A stretch of 64,000 nucleotides of DNA from Apodospora peruviana (GCA_033439685.1 JAUEDM010000001.1:1798001-1862000); one strand, 5' to 3'. Shown: positions 21,895 to 34,383, numbered from the stretch's first letter. The notes: generated by a model from the sequence alone, not told the origin. A program made the numbers and translations.

Positions 21895-23468
21895 CTATCG
21901 TATCCGCGCCATCCATCCCCTCAACAACCTTTCCCACTTCCAGAGTAATCCCAATCCGCCCAGCACAGACGACAAACCCGTAAACACAATCAGCGGCCCA
22001 TACGTAGTCTCATACCCAAACACCCCTGCCACATTGCTTGCACTTCCGCTCCCGGCTCTCAACAACGGTACGCCCGCCAGCCCACCACTAACATACCCAA
22101 TTCCCCTGGCACCATTCAGCAGCCCATACAGCATACCGGTATCAATAGCCTCATTCCGCTGCGCGGCCTCACGTTCCAGCTCATTCAGGATCCCGCCCCA
22201 GGTCGCACTATACCCGCCAGCGAAAAACCCAAACGTGACAGAAAACAAAACCAGCAGCGCCATGCCGCTTTGTTGCGACGAAGTCAGCCCCCAAAGCAAA
22301 AAGGCCGAGAGTCCCGCGCTGACCGCCGAGATGGCCGTCACGATCGCCGCCGACAGCGAGGTGTTGATGCCCCAGCGGCGCCTGCTTCTAGCAGGTTTGC
22401 CAGACCCTAGGTACCCGAAAAAGGAAGACGAGAAGATGCCGGGGACGTTGAACAGCGCCAACATCAGCGTGGCGCTGGCTTGCGACAGCAGCGTGACCTC
22501 GGCCGCGTAGGTGTTGAGATAAGTCTGTGGGATCCCGTATCCGGCGCTTTGGCAGACGATGGAGACGCAGTAGATGTAGAAGGTCTGGTGCCGGAGGAAC
22601 TGCCACGGGATATGGCGGCCGTGATGACGACGCGCTCTACTTCCACCACCGTCGCTGCTGCTCGTCTCTTCTTCTTCCGACGAAGAAGAAAGTTGAGGCG
22701 GCGTCAACACAAGCATAATACCAACAACACTAACCCCGGCGGTAATGGCGGTCCACACGAGCAGCGTTGTCCTCAAGCCCCAGCGGTCCAGCAGGAAGCG
22801 AATCAGAAACGGACACCCGGAACCAACGATATTCTTGCACGAGAGCACCACACCGTAGGCGACAGACCGGTTAATGCTGCCGCCGGGGCGGTTGAACCAC
22901 TCACCCAGCGACAGCGTGGTCGGGCTGTAGATCAGCGCACAGCCAAGCGCGGCGAGCACCCCTTGCGTCGCGACCAGGTGCCACACGTGCGTGCTGAAGG
23001 ACGAGAGAACAAAACTGGCGCAGGTCAGCACGGAGCCGCACAGCGCGGCGGGCCGTCGGCGGCGGGCGGCCCAGCCTCCATTGCGTGTGAAGAGGGCGAA
23101 CAGGAACGGCATGGACAGGTAGATGACCCCGTTGGAGGTGGTGCCAATCACACCGGTCAGCTCGCGGTTGCCGGAGAACGGGAAGGAGTTGGCCGGGTTG
23201 TAGTAGTACTCTTGGAAGACGCCGTAGCACATGACGAAGCCTGCTTATTAAAGGAGTAGCTTGTGTAATTAGTACTTACCGTTACGTGACTTGGTCGAGG
23301 AAGGCGGAATATCTTACCCCATATTGGCAGCTGTAGAAGTGCAGAGCCTGCGAGCACACATGCGCGCTGTCTGCTTGATTCCGACTGTCTTCTGGAGTCG
23401 GCGATATCCTCACTGGCTGGGGGAGACAGGTCTTCCAACGAAATGTGGCTGGTTTCTGTTTCCGGCAT
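21895..23468 (-). CDS. Major facilitator superfamily transporter, monocarboxylate-permease type
   Basis: Two exons (23468-23318 and 23240-21895) give 498 residues. Exon 1 encodes an acidic cytosolic tail (MPETETSHISLEDLSPPASE) and the first half of TM1. The 77-bp intron interrupts TM1, and splicing gives LPIWGFVMCYGVFQEYY, the typical TM1 of fungal monocarboxylate transporter-like MFS proteins. About 12 hydrophobic segments follow, with a Ser/Glu-rich loop between TM6 and TM7 (SSSSEEEETSSSDGG). It should move a small organic acid or related solute across the plasma membrane, but substrate is unknown. The minus-strand start lies 1.57 kb from the start of the RTA1-like gene's 3' end. Confidence 0.85.
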
Positions 23469-23941
23469 TGTGACACACTGATACTATCATGAAGACTCGG
23501 TTGAGCAAACTTTTGACGTTATCCAGGTGGATTGTCGCAGATGTTGGCAAACTGTGGGTGTTGGAGAAGTGATATAAGAATCTCGGACTTTAACCGGACT
23601 TGCCAATCCATGACGTTCAAGGTACGCGCCTTTCCCACGACTTGCCTTTCATATGCAGAACGCCGATCACGGCTCGACGGTGTGCTGGTTGGACGGGGAA
23701 TGGTTAAGTCGTCTCCGAAACAGACCGAAAGCAAGTATACCAGCATCACCGCACTTGTCGCCTTTTTCCAGTTTCTATCACTGAGGTGTTTGATGAAATG
23801 ATATTGTAACAGCTCAAAGCAGTTAGTGCTATGTATAAAGGAAATGCATGTATAAAAACAAAGAAATCTACAACGCTATGATGTCTAGTAACATGAGGTA
23901 TCAAGTATCAAAACAAACCATCGAACAAAACCACCCCCTCA
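23469..23941. other. Intergenic region upstream of the MFS gene
   Basis: 473 bases hold the promoter of the MFS gene and the 3' end of the RTA1-like gene. No gene or clear TATA box is seen. Confidence 0.4.
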
Positions 23942-25040
23942 TCACGCCTGGATCGGAACCGGAGCACTTTTCTCCACCATCTCGTTGCCAGTCTCCTCGC
24001 TATCCGTCTGCGCAGGTGGCTTGGTTGCACCATCTGCACCCACACTCGGAGCAGGATGACGACTGTGCTTGATCTCAGGATGATGCGACATCTGCGGAAA
24101 GAAGAAGCCAGGAGCAAATGCAGCCAGCAGGACCGAGGCAATCAGCACCATGAACGACTCGAGCACGACAAACGACGGCTCGTCCTGCATGATATGGTTG
24201 CCCCATCCGCCCGCCATCTCAGCAATCCGGTAGATGCAGCGGATCAGCAGCGCCGCGTACGCGCCCATCATGGCATACAGGAACAACCGGAATCGCCCAT
24301 CGTACCACAGGGAACCTCTCTCCCCGGTGGTGTCGCTCTTGATCCACCGCCGCGCCTGCACCAGGTACAAGCCGCTCAGCGCGCCAAACACGCCCAGCAC
24401 GACGACCTGCAGCACGATGCCGGCGATGATGACGCGGTTGCCATGTTGGAGCAGGCTGTACTTGTCGCGGCCCGCCGCCGCCGCGATGCCACCTCCGATA
24501 GCCTGGATGACAAGACAGGAAAAGTCGGCCGGCACGAAGAAGAGCGGGTACACACGCGGCGGCACGCGGCTCAGCGATGGGTTGATGGCCGCCACGACGT
24601 GCTTGAGTGTCAGGTAGAGGCCGATGCAGATGAGGGTTGGGCCGAGCACGATGGAGACGATCTGGGTCTTGAACGCGTTGCCGTTCCACGGGTTCTTGCC
24701 GAGCTGGAAGCGGCCGATGTATCCTAGTCACATCATCTCAGAGTTAGCGTTATGAGCAAAGGGAAAGAGAGGAGTTATGGGGTGGGTGCCTTGACGTACC
24801 AGCACACTCGAGGATGCAGCCGGCCGCAACGGCGATCGAGTAGCCCCAAGTCCGCTTCCATACGCCAAAGAAGATGGTGGTGACGGCCGCGAGCGCGAAG
24901 CCGATAGCCAGAAACAGGTTGACGCCCTGGTTGGGGTAGTATCCCAGGGTGGTGAGCTGGACGGGACACAGCGCGCTGACCTCGGCGCAGGTCTCGTAGC
25001 TCGGGCGAAAGCCGGCCGGCGCCGTCGTCGGGTTCGCCAT
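23942..25040 (-). CDS. RTA1-like seven-transmembrane protein
   Basis: Two exons (25040-24800 and 24723-23942) give 340 residues with phase kept. The N-terminus is outside the first TM and has two Cys (CAEVSALCP). Seven hydrophobic stretches follow (NLFLAIGFALAAVTTIFFGV, then SIAVAAGCILECAGYIGR formed across the splice, ending with LESFMVLIASVLLAAFAPG). Family marks include E-C-A-G-Y-x-G-R in TM2, FVPADFSCLVIQAIGGG (about 140) and a late R-x-x-Y-R-x-x-E motif (IRCIYRIAEM). The RTA1/RTM1 family of lipid-translocating or stress-resistance proteins is fungus-specific. The C-terminal tail is polar and acidic. The substrate or ligand is unknown. Confidence 0.88.
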
Positions 25041-25908
25041 TTGATATTATGCGTCTATTTGCTTCTCGAGGTTCAGCTGTGGTCTGGTTCGGAAATCCGG
25101 TTCAATTATTGGCGCATTGAGACCGCGATCATGTTGCACGTATGGTATCGTGTTTTGTTAAAAAGCGGAAACTTTGAAGCTAATGATGGGGGAACGTTCA
25201 AGTCGTGGAGGAGGAGAGAAATGGGACAAGATTACAAAGAACCAAAATGCTGGCTGCTATAATTAGCGGGTCGGGAGCGTCGCGATCTGGTCCCTCGTTC
25301 GCAGGGGGAAATCCCTCCAACGGCGCAATCGACCCGCCCCGTTCCCGGGAGAGCCCAGCCAAGACATGACTTGGTGATAAATCAGCGGAGCCTCAGACGG
25401 GAACGGGAAAGGCGCCGAAGCACGTGGGCCTTGGGTGTCGACCAAGGTGGGGAGAACAAGAGAAGACCCGAGTATATCCACCCTAGGGGGTGGTACTGAA
25501 ATATCAAAAGGAGCACTCATGATTCGTCACAGGATTGAAGATAACACGGATACGACTATGCACACGGCTGGTGTGGGTCAGTTCGTTGTTCGTGTTGCTT
25601 TCCTATTCCGGAGATATCTCGCTGTAACAGAATCACAAACATCCTCATTCCTCACAAGTTCAATATCATAACGACATGTAAAAAGCGCCGCAACTCCCCA
25701 TCTCTTCCTGTTGTCTTTCTGAACGCGGACTCGAACAAAATGATCGCAGGTGAGAGGAAAGCCGTGTAATCTGTAATAGTTACATCCACAAGGGCAAGAA
25801 AACCAACCCCAGAACTCACATCAAAGATTATGGGAAAAGTGTCCGCCCGTGTTCCCGGGTGTTATAGGCGTCACGAACCAGACTTTTCGGTCGTTTCCTT
25901 GGGTAGAT
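25041..25908. other. Intergenic region
   Basis: 868 bases between the RTA1-like start and the end of the GPI-type gene. No gene is supported; it holds the RTA1-like promoter and the 3' UTR of the next gene. Confidence 0.45.
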
Positions 25909-26569
25909 TCAAGACAGTATCAGAAAAACAGCTGCAGCGACAACCCCAAGCCTAACAACCTTAGCTTGGGCGTTGGCCATTCCGTTCATCGAAGCCCTGG
26001 TCGCCATCGAAGCCTCGGCAGCACCATGGGACGTCTGAGCAGCCGGGACCGAAGACAAAGATTCATTCGCGGTAGAACCTGCCGCCGTCGTGGTCTTGGC
26101 GAAACCATCTTTTGTCTTGAAGTCCTGAGAATCCGGGGTGGCCCAGCTGTACGTGTACGTGCAGCTAGTCGTATTCTTGGCACTCTCCGTGACCAGGCGT
26201 GTCGAGTTGCCAGCCTTGGTCGCACGCGAAAACGTAAAGGGGACTGGAATCATTGAAATGGCCCGGGCCGTGATTTGAGGGCCGTCAGATCCCAGCACGG
26301 CCACCGAGGCAGCGGTGCTGCTTGTGTTTGTGTTGTTGCCGCTGGGCAAGTTGGCAATTGGTTGCCTCATCGCGACCGATGGGGCAGCTTGTGTTTGTGC
26401 TGGAGCCGTGTGGGGGGGCCAGGGTACGGAAGCAGATACTATTGCCATTGCCAGATGACATGTCGAGAGTCAGTAATCCTATCAACGAACAGGCAACACG
26501 AGAAGCAAAGGTGAATACTAAGGTACCTAGAAAGCCAGCAAATGCCGTAACCAGAAGAAAGAGCTTCAT
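25909..26569 (-). CDS. Small secreted protein, probable GPI anchor
   Basis: Two exons (26569-26527 and 26438-25909) give 190 residues. The 43-base first exon encodes most of a signal peptide, completed across the splice as MKLFLLVTAFAGFLVSA. The mature part is Ser/Thr/Ala-rich with several N-glycosylation sequons (NNT, NTS, NST, NTT, NES). It ends in a small-residue region (NGMANAQ) and a hydrophobic tail VVRLGVVAAAVFLILS with no charged residues after it, as expected for GPI attachment. Two Cys at most remain in the mature chain. No catalytic domain is recognised. A cell-wall or plasma-membrane surface role is likely. The short first exon makes an unspliced reading miss the signal peptide. 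Confidence 0.75.
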
Positions 26570-27282
26570 CTTGTCGATCTATACGTGCTAATAAGAAGGG
26601 CGAGTGCTAGAACGAAGCGACAGGAAACGAATGGTTCGCGAGTGTCGTATCTTGAAAGTGATTTGGTCTTGAAGGAATAGAAAGGGAGACAACCTGGTCG
26701 AGTAAAGTGATGGGGAGAGAACCTGAAAAGACATGTGATGTTCGGTTCTTAAGATAAAATTTTGTTGAGTCGACAAGTTCGTGTGAGACCATGGCCGTAA
26801 ATTAGACTGAACTTTGCTCCGGATCTTGTCACTATCATCATCATCACCAAGTCTCAACGAGTCCCGACCACTGTCTGTCAACCCAAATAGACCAATACCT
26901 CTTTTTCCCGACTCTCCGCAATGAGATCATCGACCTAGACCTAGTCCATGGGCTGCGTTCTGACGTCTCCTAGTGTTGAAACTTGTCATTAGTCTTTTAT
27001 TTACTCCGAGTCAATGCCATCAACATCACGATCCGAGCCCAGCAGGACGTCCGTCACCATTGATTTCAAATGTTAGTCGAATTACAACGGACTCCATAAA
27101 TAAACACCAGGAAGGAAAATTACTCAAGATAGCAACAGAAAGTCCAATTCATCATGATCTTGAGCAAAAAATAGACATACCGTGAACATCGCAGCTCATC
27201 TATCTACAAATACACCTTCCGCCGCAACAAAGATTTCGCATAGTCTCAGACAAGATTATCGATGAGTGTGGTTCCCAAGTAA
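26570..27282. other. Intergenic region
   Basis: 713 bases between two minus-strand genes. Open frames without domains only. It holds the promoter of the GPI-type gene and the 3' UTR of the Ser/Thr-rich secreted gene. Confidence 0.45.
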
Positions 27283-28872
27283 CTACAGGAAGATAGTTTC
27301 CATAACTGTTCCTGTGACAATTCCTCCGGCGGTTTCCATGACGGTCTCGGTCGCAGTCTCCTCGACAGTTTCCACGGCTTTTCCCACCATGTCATTCTTC
27401 GCCTCACCAGCCATGTCAACATCCAGAGAGACACTAAGCGCAGACGGAAGTCCCCCAATGAAGCTAGTAAAACTATGGACTATCCCTGGCAAGAAGCTCG
27501 TCCTTGTCACCGAAGCAAATGCAGTCACGGTGGGGTCAACAAGTCTCGGCGGCTCCCTGGTGACCCTGCTCGTCCGCGACGCGATCGTCTCCTCAATGGT
27601 CAAAACAGGTGGTGAGACGTACGCGCCAATCTTGCGGATGGTCGACAGTCCAGAATCTAAGAGGACAAGATCGTACTCGTCGTTGAGGTGGAGCGCACGA
27701 CAGAGGGCCTCGCCACCGAACTCGGCGGCATCGACAACCGCAGACTGAGCCGTGCTGGCCCAGCTTAGCCCCTCAACAAACGCGGGACTCAGGCTCGGGA
27801 AGAGATTCGTGAGAGACGTTCCAGCCTTGTCAAGGAAGCCTAGCAGGTAGGAATAGAGTTCCGTGTTGCTAATATTGCCCGGACTCGATCCGATAGTGGA
27901 GGTAACAGGGGAGCCATCAGATGATGTGGAGGCGTCACCCTCCGGCTGTCTGAGCCACGAATCGAACGACGCTTCGCAGAGCTTCTCGTCGCTCTTTACT
28001 CCGGGATGTTGACACACCCACGAGAGTGTGATCCAATCCTCGTCGCTGTCCATTATCGCCAACGGTGCGCATGCCGATGGTCCGAACGAGACCTGCGGTT
28101 CTTGGAACTGGCTGCCGATGCTCCCCTCCACGTACACGACAACGGTGAAATTTGTCTCTGGCATCTCTCGTTTCTTGATCCGAATTCCAGGTTGAACCGG
28201 CGAGGAATTATTTGTGGCTTGAGCAATGGAAGTGAGCTGCTGCAGAAACCCGGCAATCGTGACAGAAGAGCTGGTGTTGCAGCCGGCAGCATAGTGATGT
28301 ATACCCGTCTGGTCAAACACCAACGATTCTCCCAATCCCGCCAGCGTCAGTGCCATCTGACCAGCGGCAGAGGAGTTGGACGAAATGTCAAGCAGATAGC
28401 GGTTGCCGTCAATCAAGGTCCCAACGTACTCTGGTGCCGTGGCATTGTCGCCAAGGTAGATGAAGACTGGATCTGCAGCATCCGAGCTTCCGGGAGACGA
28501 TGAGGTAAGGGCAGTCGAGAAGATAATTTGCTCGAGTGCGGTGGTCGGGATAGGGAGGCTGTAGCACGATGTCGGTGAACTCGCGGGCTGGACCGTGATG
28601 CCGGTCAAGGTGCAGGCATCGCTGAGAACTAGACTCGTTGAGAACGATCCTTGCTCCAAGATCTAATGATTGTTGCATCTAGAGTGAGACAGCGGGTTGA
28701 CATCAGTTTACATGGTCTGTCTCACCGTAGTTGTCTCCTCCACGCCGCACACCGTCCACACCGTTTCTGTTATGATGCTGGTGGCCCAGAAGACTGGCAT
28801 GCTCTCATTTTGTGCACAGGCGCAGCCGAAGAGACATCCAAGTGTCAGAGATGCAACGAAACTTAACGTCAT
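27283..28872 (-). CDS. Ser/Thr-rich secreted protein of unknown function
   Basis: Two exons (28872-28726 and 28662-27283) give 508 residues. The chosen ATG opens a signal peptide, MTLSFVASLTLGCLFGCACA. An upstream in-frame ATG exists but would bury it. The joined text reads VEETTT-ILEQGSFSTS; using the other AG, 16 bases earlier, shifts frame. The mature protein is rich in Ser/Thr with many sequons (NNSS, NATA, NTSS), about 8 Cys in the first 300 residues, and a C-terminal acidic tail built on an ETVxET-like repeat (27290-27400). No TM or GPI tail is seen, so it is probably released or wall-bound. The family is not recognised. It is adjacent to the divergent NPP1-type gene. Confidence 0.65.
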
Positions 28873-29717
28873 TTTCGTTTGCGGAGGAACACTTGTCAAA
28901 AGGTTCGGGTTGTTGTCTAGAAATGGCGGCCAGACCACCAGCAAAAATTCCTTAGCACAAGTCCACACGTCATGATGTCGCCTTCCCTTGCTCCTGGCCC
29001 CTTTTGGCATGCAAAAAGGCGCAGGAGGTCCTTTCCATTTGTCAAACAGCAAGAACCCCCATAACCGGTAACTGAAGGTGCCTAGTCGTTCTCACCTTTT
29101 ACGGCACCGTAACAGACAGCGATATTTCCAAGTCCCACGACACAAACCATCCAATACAGGAAGCAAGCTCGAGAGCTATCACCCCATAATTCTCCGTGCC
29201 TCGAATTATCCAAAAAGAGAAAACTCATGTGGTATCAACAATGGACTGGCGCAGACCTCGTATCGCGTGTTCTCATGTCAGCCTGGATCAATTGTATGAC
29301 AAAGGCGGGGAACGAATGGGCGTTAGGTTACGTTCTCCGTCAGCGGATGCATTGACGACGATGACACCCTCGCCACAAACTGATTTCCTTAATACTATGA
29401 TTCCAGGAACACTCCTAGACAAGGGCAATACCCATGACAGAGAGCCTGCGCAGGATATGTAAGACGCGTTGAAATGCGACATGTTCGCAGCTTGAGTTAT
29501 ACGAGTGCTGCAGCAGCTAGCATGACATCGTAACCCTTTGCGTTGCACTGCATAAATACTGCGCTCTCCTGGCGGGTTACGCAGTGTAAATTCATACCGG
29601 GAGCCATGTTTATATGACCCGTCCGGTCTCCCATTAGACTTACAGTCTTCCATTTCCGATACACCTTATCAACATCTTCTTCCCCACGACTGAGTGACCA
29701 GATCCAGCCAGTCGGAA
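28873..29717. promoter_or_regulatory. Divergent intergenic region with TATA-like box
   Basis: 845 bases between the starts of the Ser/Thr-rich secreted gene (minus) and the NPP1-type gene (plus). A TATA-like CATAAATA lies at 29551-29558, about 165 bases before the ATG at 29718. Both flanking genes encode secreted proteins, so shared control is possible. Confidence 0.4.
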
Positions 29718-30726
29718 ATGCGTTGTGCAATGCGCTCCATCCTGGCGGGCGCCGCCCTGGTGCTTACCACGGCCTTGGCCGTGACGCCCGTCTCGGACAA
29801 CGCCATGAACGGCCTGCTCAATGCCGGTGGGGTGGATCTCGCGTACGCGGCGGCGCCGATGTGGTTCTTCGGCCAATCCCAAAACCGTCCGCCGTGCTAC
29901 CCGACCAACGCAACCACCGCAGGAGGCCAGCAGACCCCGTCAGCGGCGCTCTGCGACCACCCCAATGTCGGTTGCAACTGCCGGCAGCCGGGCGTCGGCA
30001 TCACGAACCCCGGCCCGCCGTTCCCCGTGTATTACACGTACCAAAAATGTAATTCGAGCGAGGTTCGCGTCGCGTACAACCTCTTCTACGAGAAGGACGG
30101 CGTCAACCCGGAAGGGTTGCTCGGGCATCGGTAGTAAGTCATTGACTGACAACTGGCAAAGAGAGACGGACTCGCTAACCAGATGTCTGGTGCTGCAGCG
30201 ACTGGGAGCGTGTCATCGTCATCTGGGGCTTGCAGCAGGCTGACAACACCTGGGTGCCCTCGCACCTCCTGCTATCGCAGCACTCGGGCTACCAGTCGCT
30301 GAATTGGGGCGACATTCAAAACACGTTCAACACGGCCGATGCCGCGCTCCCCCGCGGCGGCGACAACGGGCTCAAGAACCGCGACCACGCCAAGGTGTAC
30401 GTCGCGTGGTCGAAGCACGCCCACTACAACGACCGCAACACGGGCTGGAACGATCCGGTGTCGCAGCTCACGAACAATGCGTTCCGCAGCCAGGACTGGT
30501 GGTATTTCCCCGCAAGAAGTCCGTCTTTCCGCTTCCAATCCCGGGTGTTGGTGATTTTGGGATCCTGTCGGGTGGACAAGAAATGCTGACGAAGCCGCTG
30601 GAAATTACAGGCGATTACTTGCGCGCCGACCGGTCGACCGCTATCGGCAACACCATTGCGAGTTACAATTGGGGCGACGCGACGAGCTACCCGGCCCTCG
30701 TGCACGACTCGCTATGCTCGCAGTAA
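29718..30726 (+). CDS. NPP1-type necrosis-inducing-like secreted protein (NLP)
   Basis: The proposed exons are 29718-30133, 30199-30518 and 30611-30726 (283 residues). An N-terminal signal peptide is followed by the NPP1 fold. The family heptapeptide, usually GHRHDWE, is read here as GHRYDWE and is split by intron 1, which uses a canonical GTAAGT donor. The central Asp and Glu that coordinate the divalent cation are kept, while the second His is Tyr. Extra Cys near the N-terminus suggest a longer-disulfide subtype. The second intron is less sure: its donor is weak (GTCCGT) but it has a CTGAC branch site and ACAG acceptor, and it restores the conserved end. NLPs bind plant sphingolipids and may lyse dicot membranes or be non-toxic. 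Which applies here cannot be told. Confidence 0.8.
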
Positions 30727-31698
30727 TAATAAGCTCGGGGTCGGTATAAAAAGGAGAGTGGAGGTGGATAACCTGAAAGGTATCCAACGGATTCCGATGC
30801 AGGTTGGTGTGACTTTGGACCCGGCACTGTTTGCGGTGTTACAGCTTGTGGGGCAGACCGCCCGTGGCCAGCCGGCAGGCCCGTCAGACTTCGGACTAGC
30901 GCACGTGGGCAGTTGCCAGCCGACTATTCTCCAGTAGCCGAGACTCCCCACAAAACCCAGAAAATTTGCGATGCAGTTTGCCGTTTTGCTCCTTCTCACA
31001 AACAGAATCGCCATCCAAAGAATGGAACGGTTTGCTTCCTATCAAGGCTGATGAGCGCGAAGATGTGATTATTGCTTTGTTAATGCTCGGCTCTGGACCA
31101 TCGAAAGGTTTGTTATTTCTTTTCCACGTTTTTTTATGCCAATATGCAGCAGTCCATTCTCCAACCACTCGAGCTGGCAACGGCTACCTTTGGTGAGTCT
31201 TTCCTCGGAAAGACCTTCTTTTCACGACGCGTCTTGTGTTGGGTCCTGAAGGGGTTGGGGAATGGGGGGGGGAAACGGGAATCTTTTCCTGTCTCCTTTT
31301 TTTTTTTTTTACCTGCTGCAAGATCGAATTTATCTGGACCATCATAGTCCAAGTCTGTCGGTCTGTCAATCTTTTTTGTTTGACAGAAATTCCCACACAG
31401 GCATGGCTCCAAGCGCTCCAACATAAAATCCTGAATGAAAATGCATTCAGTCCACTGTCGCTCCCCATTGTACCGAATAACGGTACTGCAAGTGTGGCAC
31501 CAGACCTCAAATACGTCATCAGCCGGTTTTTTCCAGCGGCTTGCTTATTCATGCCAGTAACAATCACGGCCGAGAGAAACGTCCGAATGTACATTTGGCC
31601 ATTTGCATCTATCAACAGCATCAAAATTGCTGCCTTCTGTATAAATAAATAGTTGATTATCTTCGACAGTCTCTCTTGTTGTTCATTTCGCTTTGGTG
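30727..31698. promoter_or_regulatory. Intergenic region with malic enzyme core promoter
   Basis: 972 bases. T-rich and G-rich simple tracts lie near 31265-31310. TATAAATA at 31640-31647 lies about 55 bases before the malic enzyme ATG and is a good TATA box candidate. No gene is supported. Confidence 0.5.
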
Positions 31699-33900
31699 AT
31701 GCTCATCACTGCCCAGATTCGCCGTCAATCGCTTCGCTCGACCACTCGTCAATCTCATCAAATACGGACCATGTCAAAAAGAAGCCAAGATGGCCAGAAA
31801 AGGGGGTCGAGATTCGGGCATCTGCCTCTGAGCACCAGCGGACCGCTCGAGTGTGCGCTCAAGTCAACCGTCCTCCTGAACCATCCCTTCTTTAACAAAG
31901 GATCCGCCTTCACCAGCGAGGAACGGCGGGACTTTGGTCTGCATGGCTTGCTGCCGCAGAGCATCCAAACCCTTGAGCAGCAGGTCCAGCGCGCCTACGA
32001 GCAGTACTCTAAGCAACCAGATGACCTGGCCAAGAACACTTTCCTGACCTCCATGAAGGAGCAGAACGAGGTCCTTTACTTCAAGGTGAGGCGGATTTAC
32101 TTGGGGTGTCAAGTTTGTCAACCAAATCTGTCGGACAAGTGTGTCTGACCTTTCTGCCCATGCATTATTAGTTGCTGCATGACCACCTCGGGGAGATGTT
32201 CAGCGTTGTCTACACGCCCACCGAAGGCGATGCCATCCAGAACTACTCAAGAGTCTTCCGCCGGCCGGAGGGTGTGTTTCTGAACATCCACGACATCGAC
32301 CGTGTCTCCCACGATCTGGCGCAGTGGGGCAGATCAGAGGACATCGATTACATCGTCGTAACCGGTAAGTAGCTCACTACCTTTGTGTCTTGTCGTGCTG
32401 GTCGAGCTCGTGAAGCCTCGAGCTGACCAATCTCCACCAGACGGAGAAGAAATCCTAGGTATCGGTGACCAAGGATGTGGTGGTATCCTGATCTCGATAG
32501 CCAAACTGGTCCTCACGACATTATGTGCTGGAATCCACCCAAATCGCGTCTTGCCCGTCGTCTTGGACTGTGGAACTGACAATGAGAATCTGTTGAATGA
32601 CCCCCTTTACCTGGGACTGAGGGAGAAGCGTGTCCGTGGTGAACAATACGATAAACTTGTCGACACTTTTGTCCGTTCGGCACGTGAGCTTTACCCCAAA
32701 GCCTACATTCACTTTGAGGACTTTGGCATCCACAACGGTGAGTTGGTGAACCCCCTAGCATAGTCGAATTGCCTTTCAAAATATTTGTTTTCTAATTTCG
32801 TTAGCACGCCGAATCCTGGACAAATACCGACCCCAGATTCCTTGCTTCAATGATGATGTCCAGGGCACCGGATGCGTGACTCTCGCCGCCATCATGGCTG
32901 CTTTGCACGTCACAAAACAGAAGCTAAAAGACCTTCGGATTGTCATCTTCGGTGCCGGAACAGCGGGTGTCGGTATTTCGGACCAGATACGTGATGCCAT
33001 CGCCACCGAGGAAGGCATCAGCAAGGAAGACGCCGCAAAGCAGATATGGTAGGTATCGACCCCCACATGTGCTCGTCAGTCGACCAGCATCTAACCACGT
33101 CGGTCATCAGGCTCGTCGACAAACCCGGTCTCCTCACCACTGACATGGATGACACCCAGATCTCGTCCGCGCAGAAAGCCTTCGCCAGACCCAAGGAAGA
33201 GTGGGAAGGAAAGAAGACCAACCTGCTGGGCGTGATCCACGAAGTCAAGCCCAACGTTCTGATCGGGACCTCCACGGTCCCCAATTCGTTCACCGAGGAA
33301 ATCGTCCGTGCTATGGCGTCTCACGTCGACAGACCCATCATATTCCCGCTCTCCAACCCGACCCGCCTGCATGAAGCTATCCCCTCTGACCTGCTCAACT
33401 GGACCGACGGCAAGGTGCTCGTCTCTACGGGAAGTCCGTTCAAGCCGGTCAAGGGACCATGGGGAACCGACGGCAGCGAAGTCGAGATCGAGATAGCCGA
33501 GTGCAACAACAGCGTTGTGTTCCCGGGCATTGGGCTCGGAGGGGTGTTGTCCCGGGCCAGCCACGTGACGGACAAGATGCTGCTGGCCGCGGTTCAGGGC
33601 GTGGCGGAGCTGGGCCCTGCGCTGAAGGACGACAAGGCGCCGCTTCTGCCGGGAGTAGGTGCTGTGCGCGATGTGAGTGTGCGCGTGGCGAGGAAGGTGA
33701 TACAGGCTGCAGTGAAGGAGGGCGTGGCGACGGAGAAGGAGATTCCGGATGATGAAGGAGATCTTGATGAGTGGATCCGGGAGCAGATGTGGGATCCTGT
33801 GTACAGGCCGTTGAAGTTTGTCGAGAAGGAGGATGCGAGTCGCGAGGCGAAGGGGGAGATGCGGGTTGTGGGGAGTTTGCCTGATAACAGGAGGGGCTGA
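31699..33900 (+). CDS. NAD(P)-dependent malic enzyme, probably mitochondrial
   Basis: Five exons (31699-32085, 32172-32364, 32441-32737, 32805-33048, 33111-33900) give 636 residues with all phases consistent. The enzyme decarboxylates malate to pyruvate and reduces NAD(P). The N-terminus is rich in Arg and Ser without acids (MLITAQIRRQSLRSTTRQSH), like a mitochondrial presequence. The malic N-domain shows YTPTEGDAIQNYSRVFRRP and ILGIGDQGCGGI. The metal-binding and signature region FNDDVQGTGCVTLAAIMAA is followed by the Rossmann motif FGAGTAGVGI (about 325-335). Late motifs include PLSNPTR and the SPF block. Length is close to fungal mitochondrial enzymes (about 600-670). Cofactor preference is not certain from sequence. 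Confidence 0.93.
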
Positions 33901-34383
33901 TTGGTGATACTTTGACGGTAGATTTGCAGTTTAATGGTATAATTGTTGTCAATAGACATTATTTCATCACCAAAAAATGAGTATTGGCACTATCAGACCT
34001 TTAGCAACGTCAACCAATTTTGCAGTCGATATCTGTGTTGTTGCAGCAGCATGATAAACATGTATTGTGGTGGGTTTCGAGAGCTTTTGGAGATGTCTGG
34101 TTCACAGCTGGTGACAGTCGCCCTTGGCCGACCACAGTCCTGTGGCGCTGGGCTGGCAGTGGCTGGGCTGGGCGTTGAAAGGGGAAAAGCCACAATGCCC
34201 CCACCATTAATTACCACGTGACACTTCGCAGAACGGGTAGGGTTTCTCGGTCCACACCAATGCATCCAAAAAAATATCGCGGTCGCCGTTCAATTTTAGC
34301 TTGCTGGATTTCCCCCTCGACGAAATTTCGACGACGACTCCCTCAACCGACAACGTCGCCATTCACACATCCACACCGTCGCA
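33901..34383. other. Intergenic region upstream of ribosomal protein gene
   Basis: 483 bases containing the malic enzyme 3' UTR and the uL14 promoter. A CT/GA-balanced region around 34200-34380 precedes the ATG. No other gene is seen. Confidence 0.45.
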
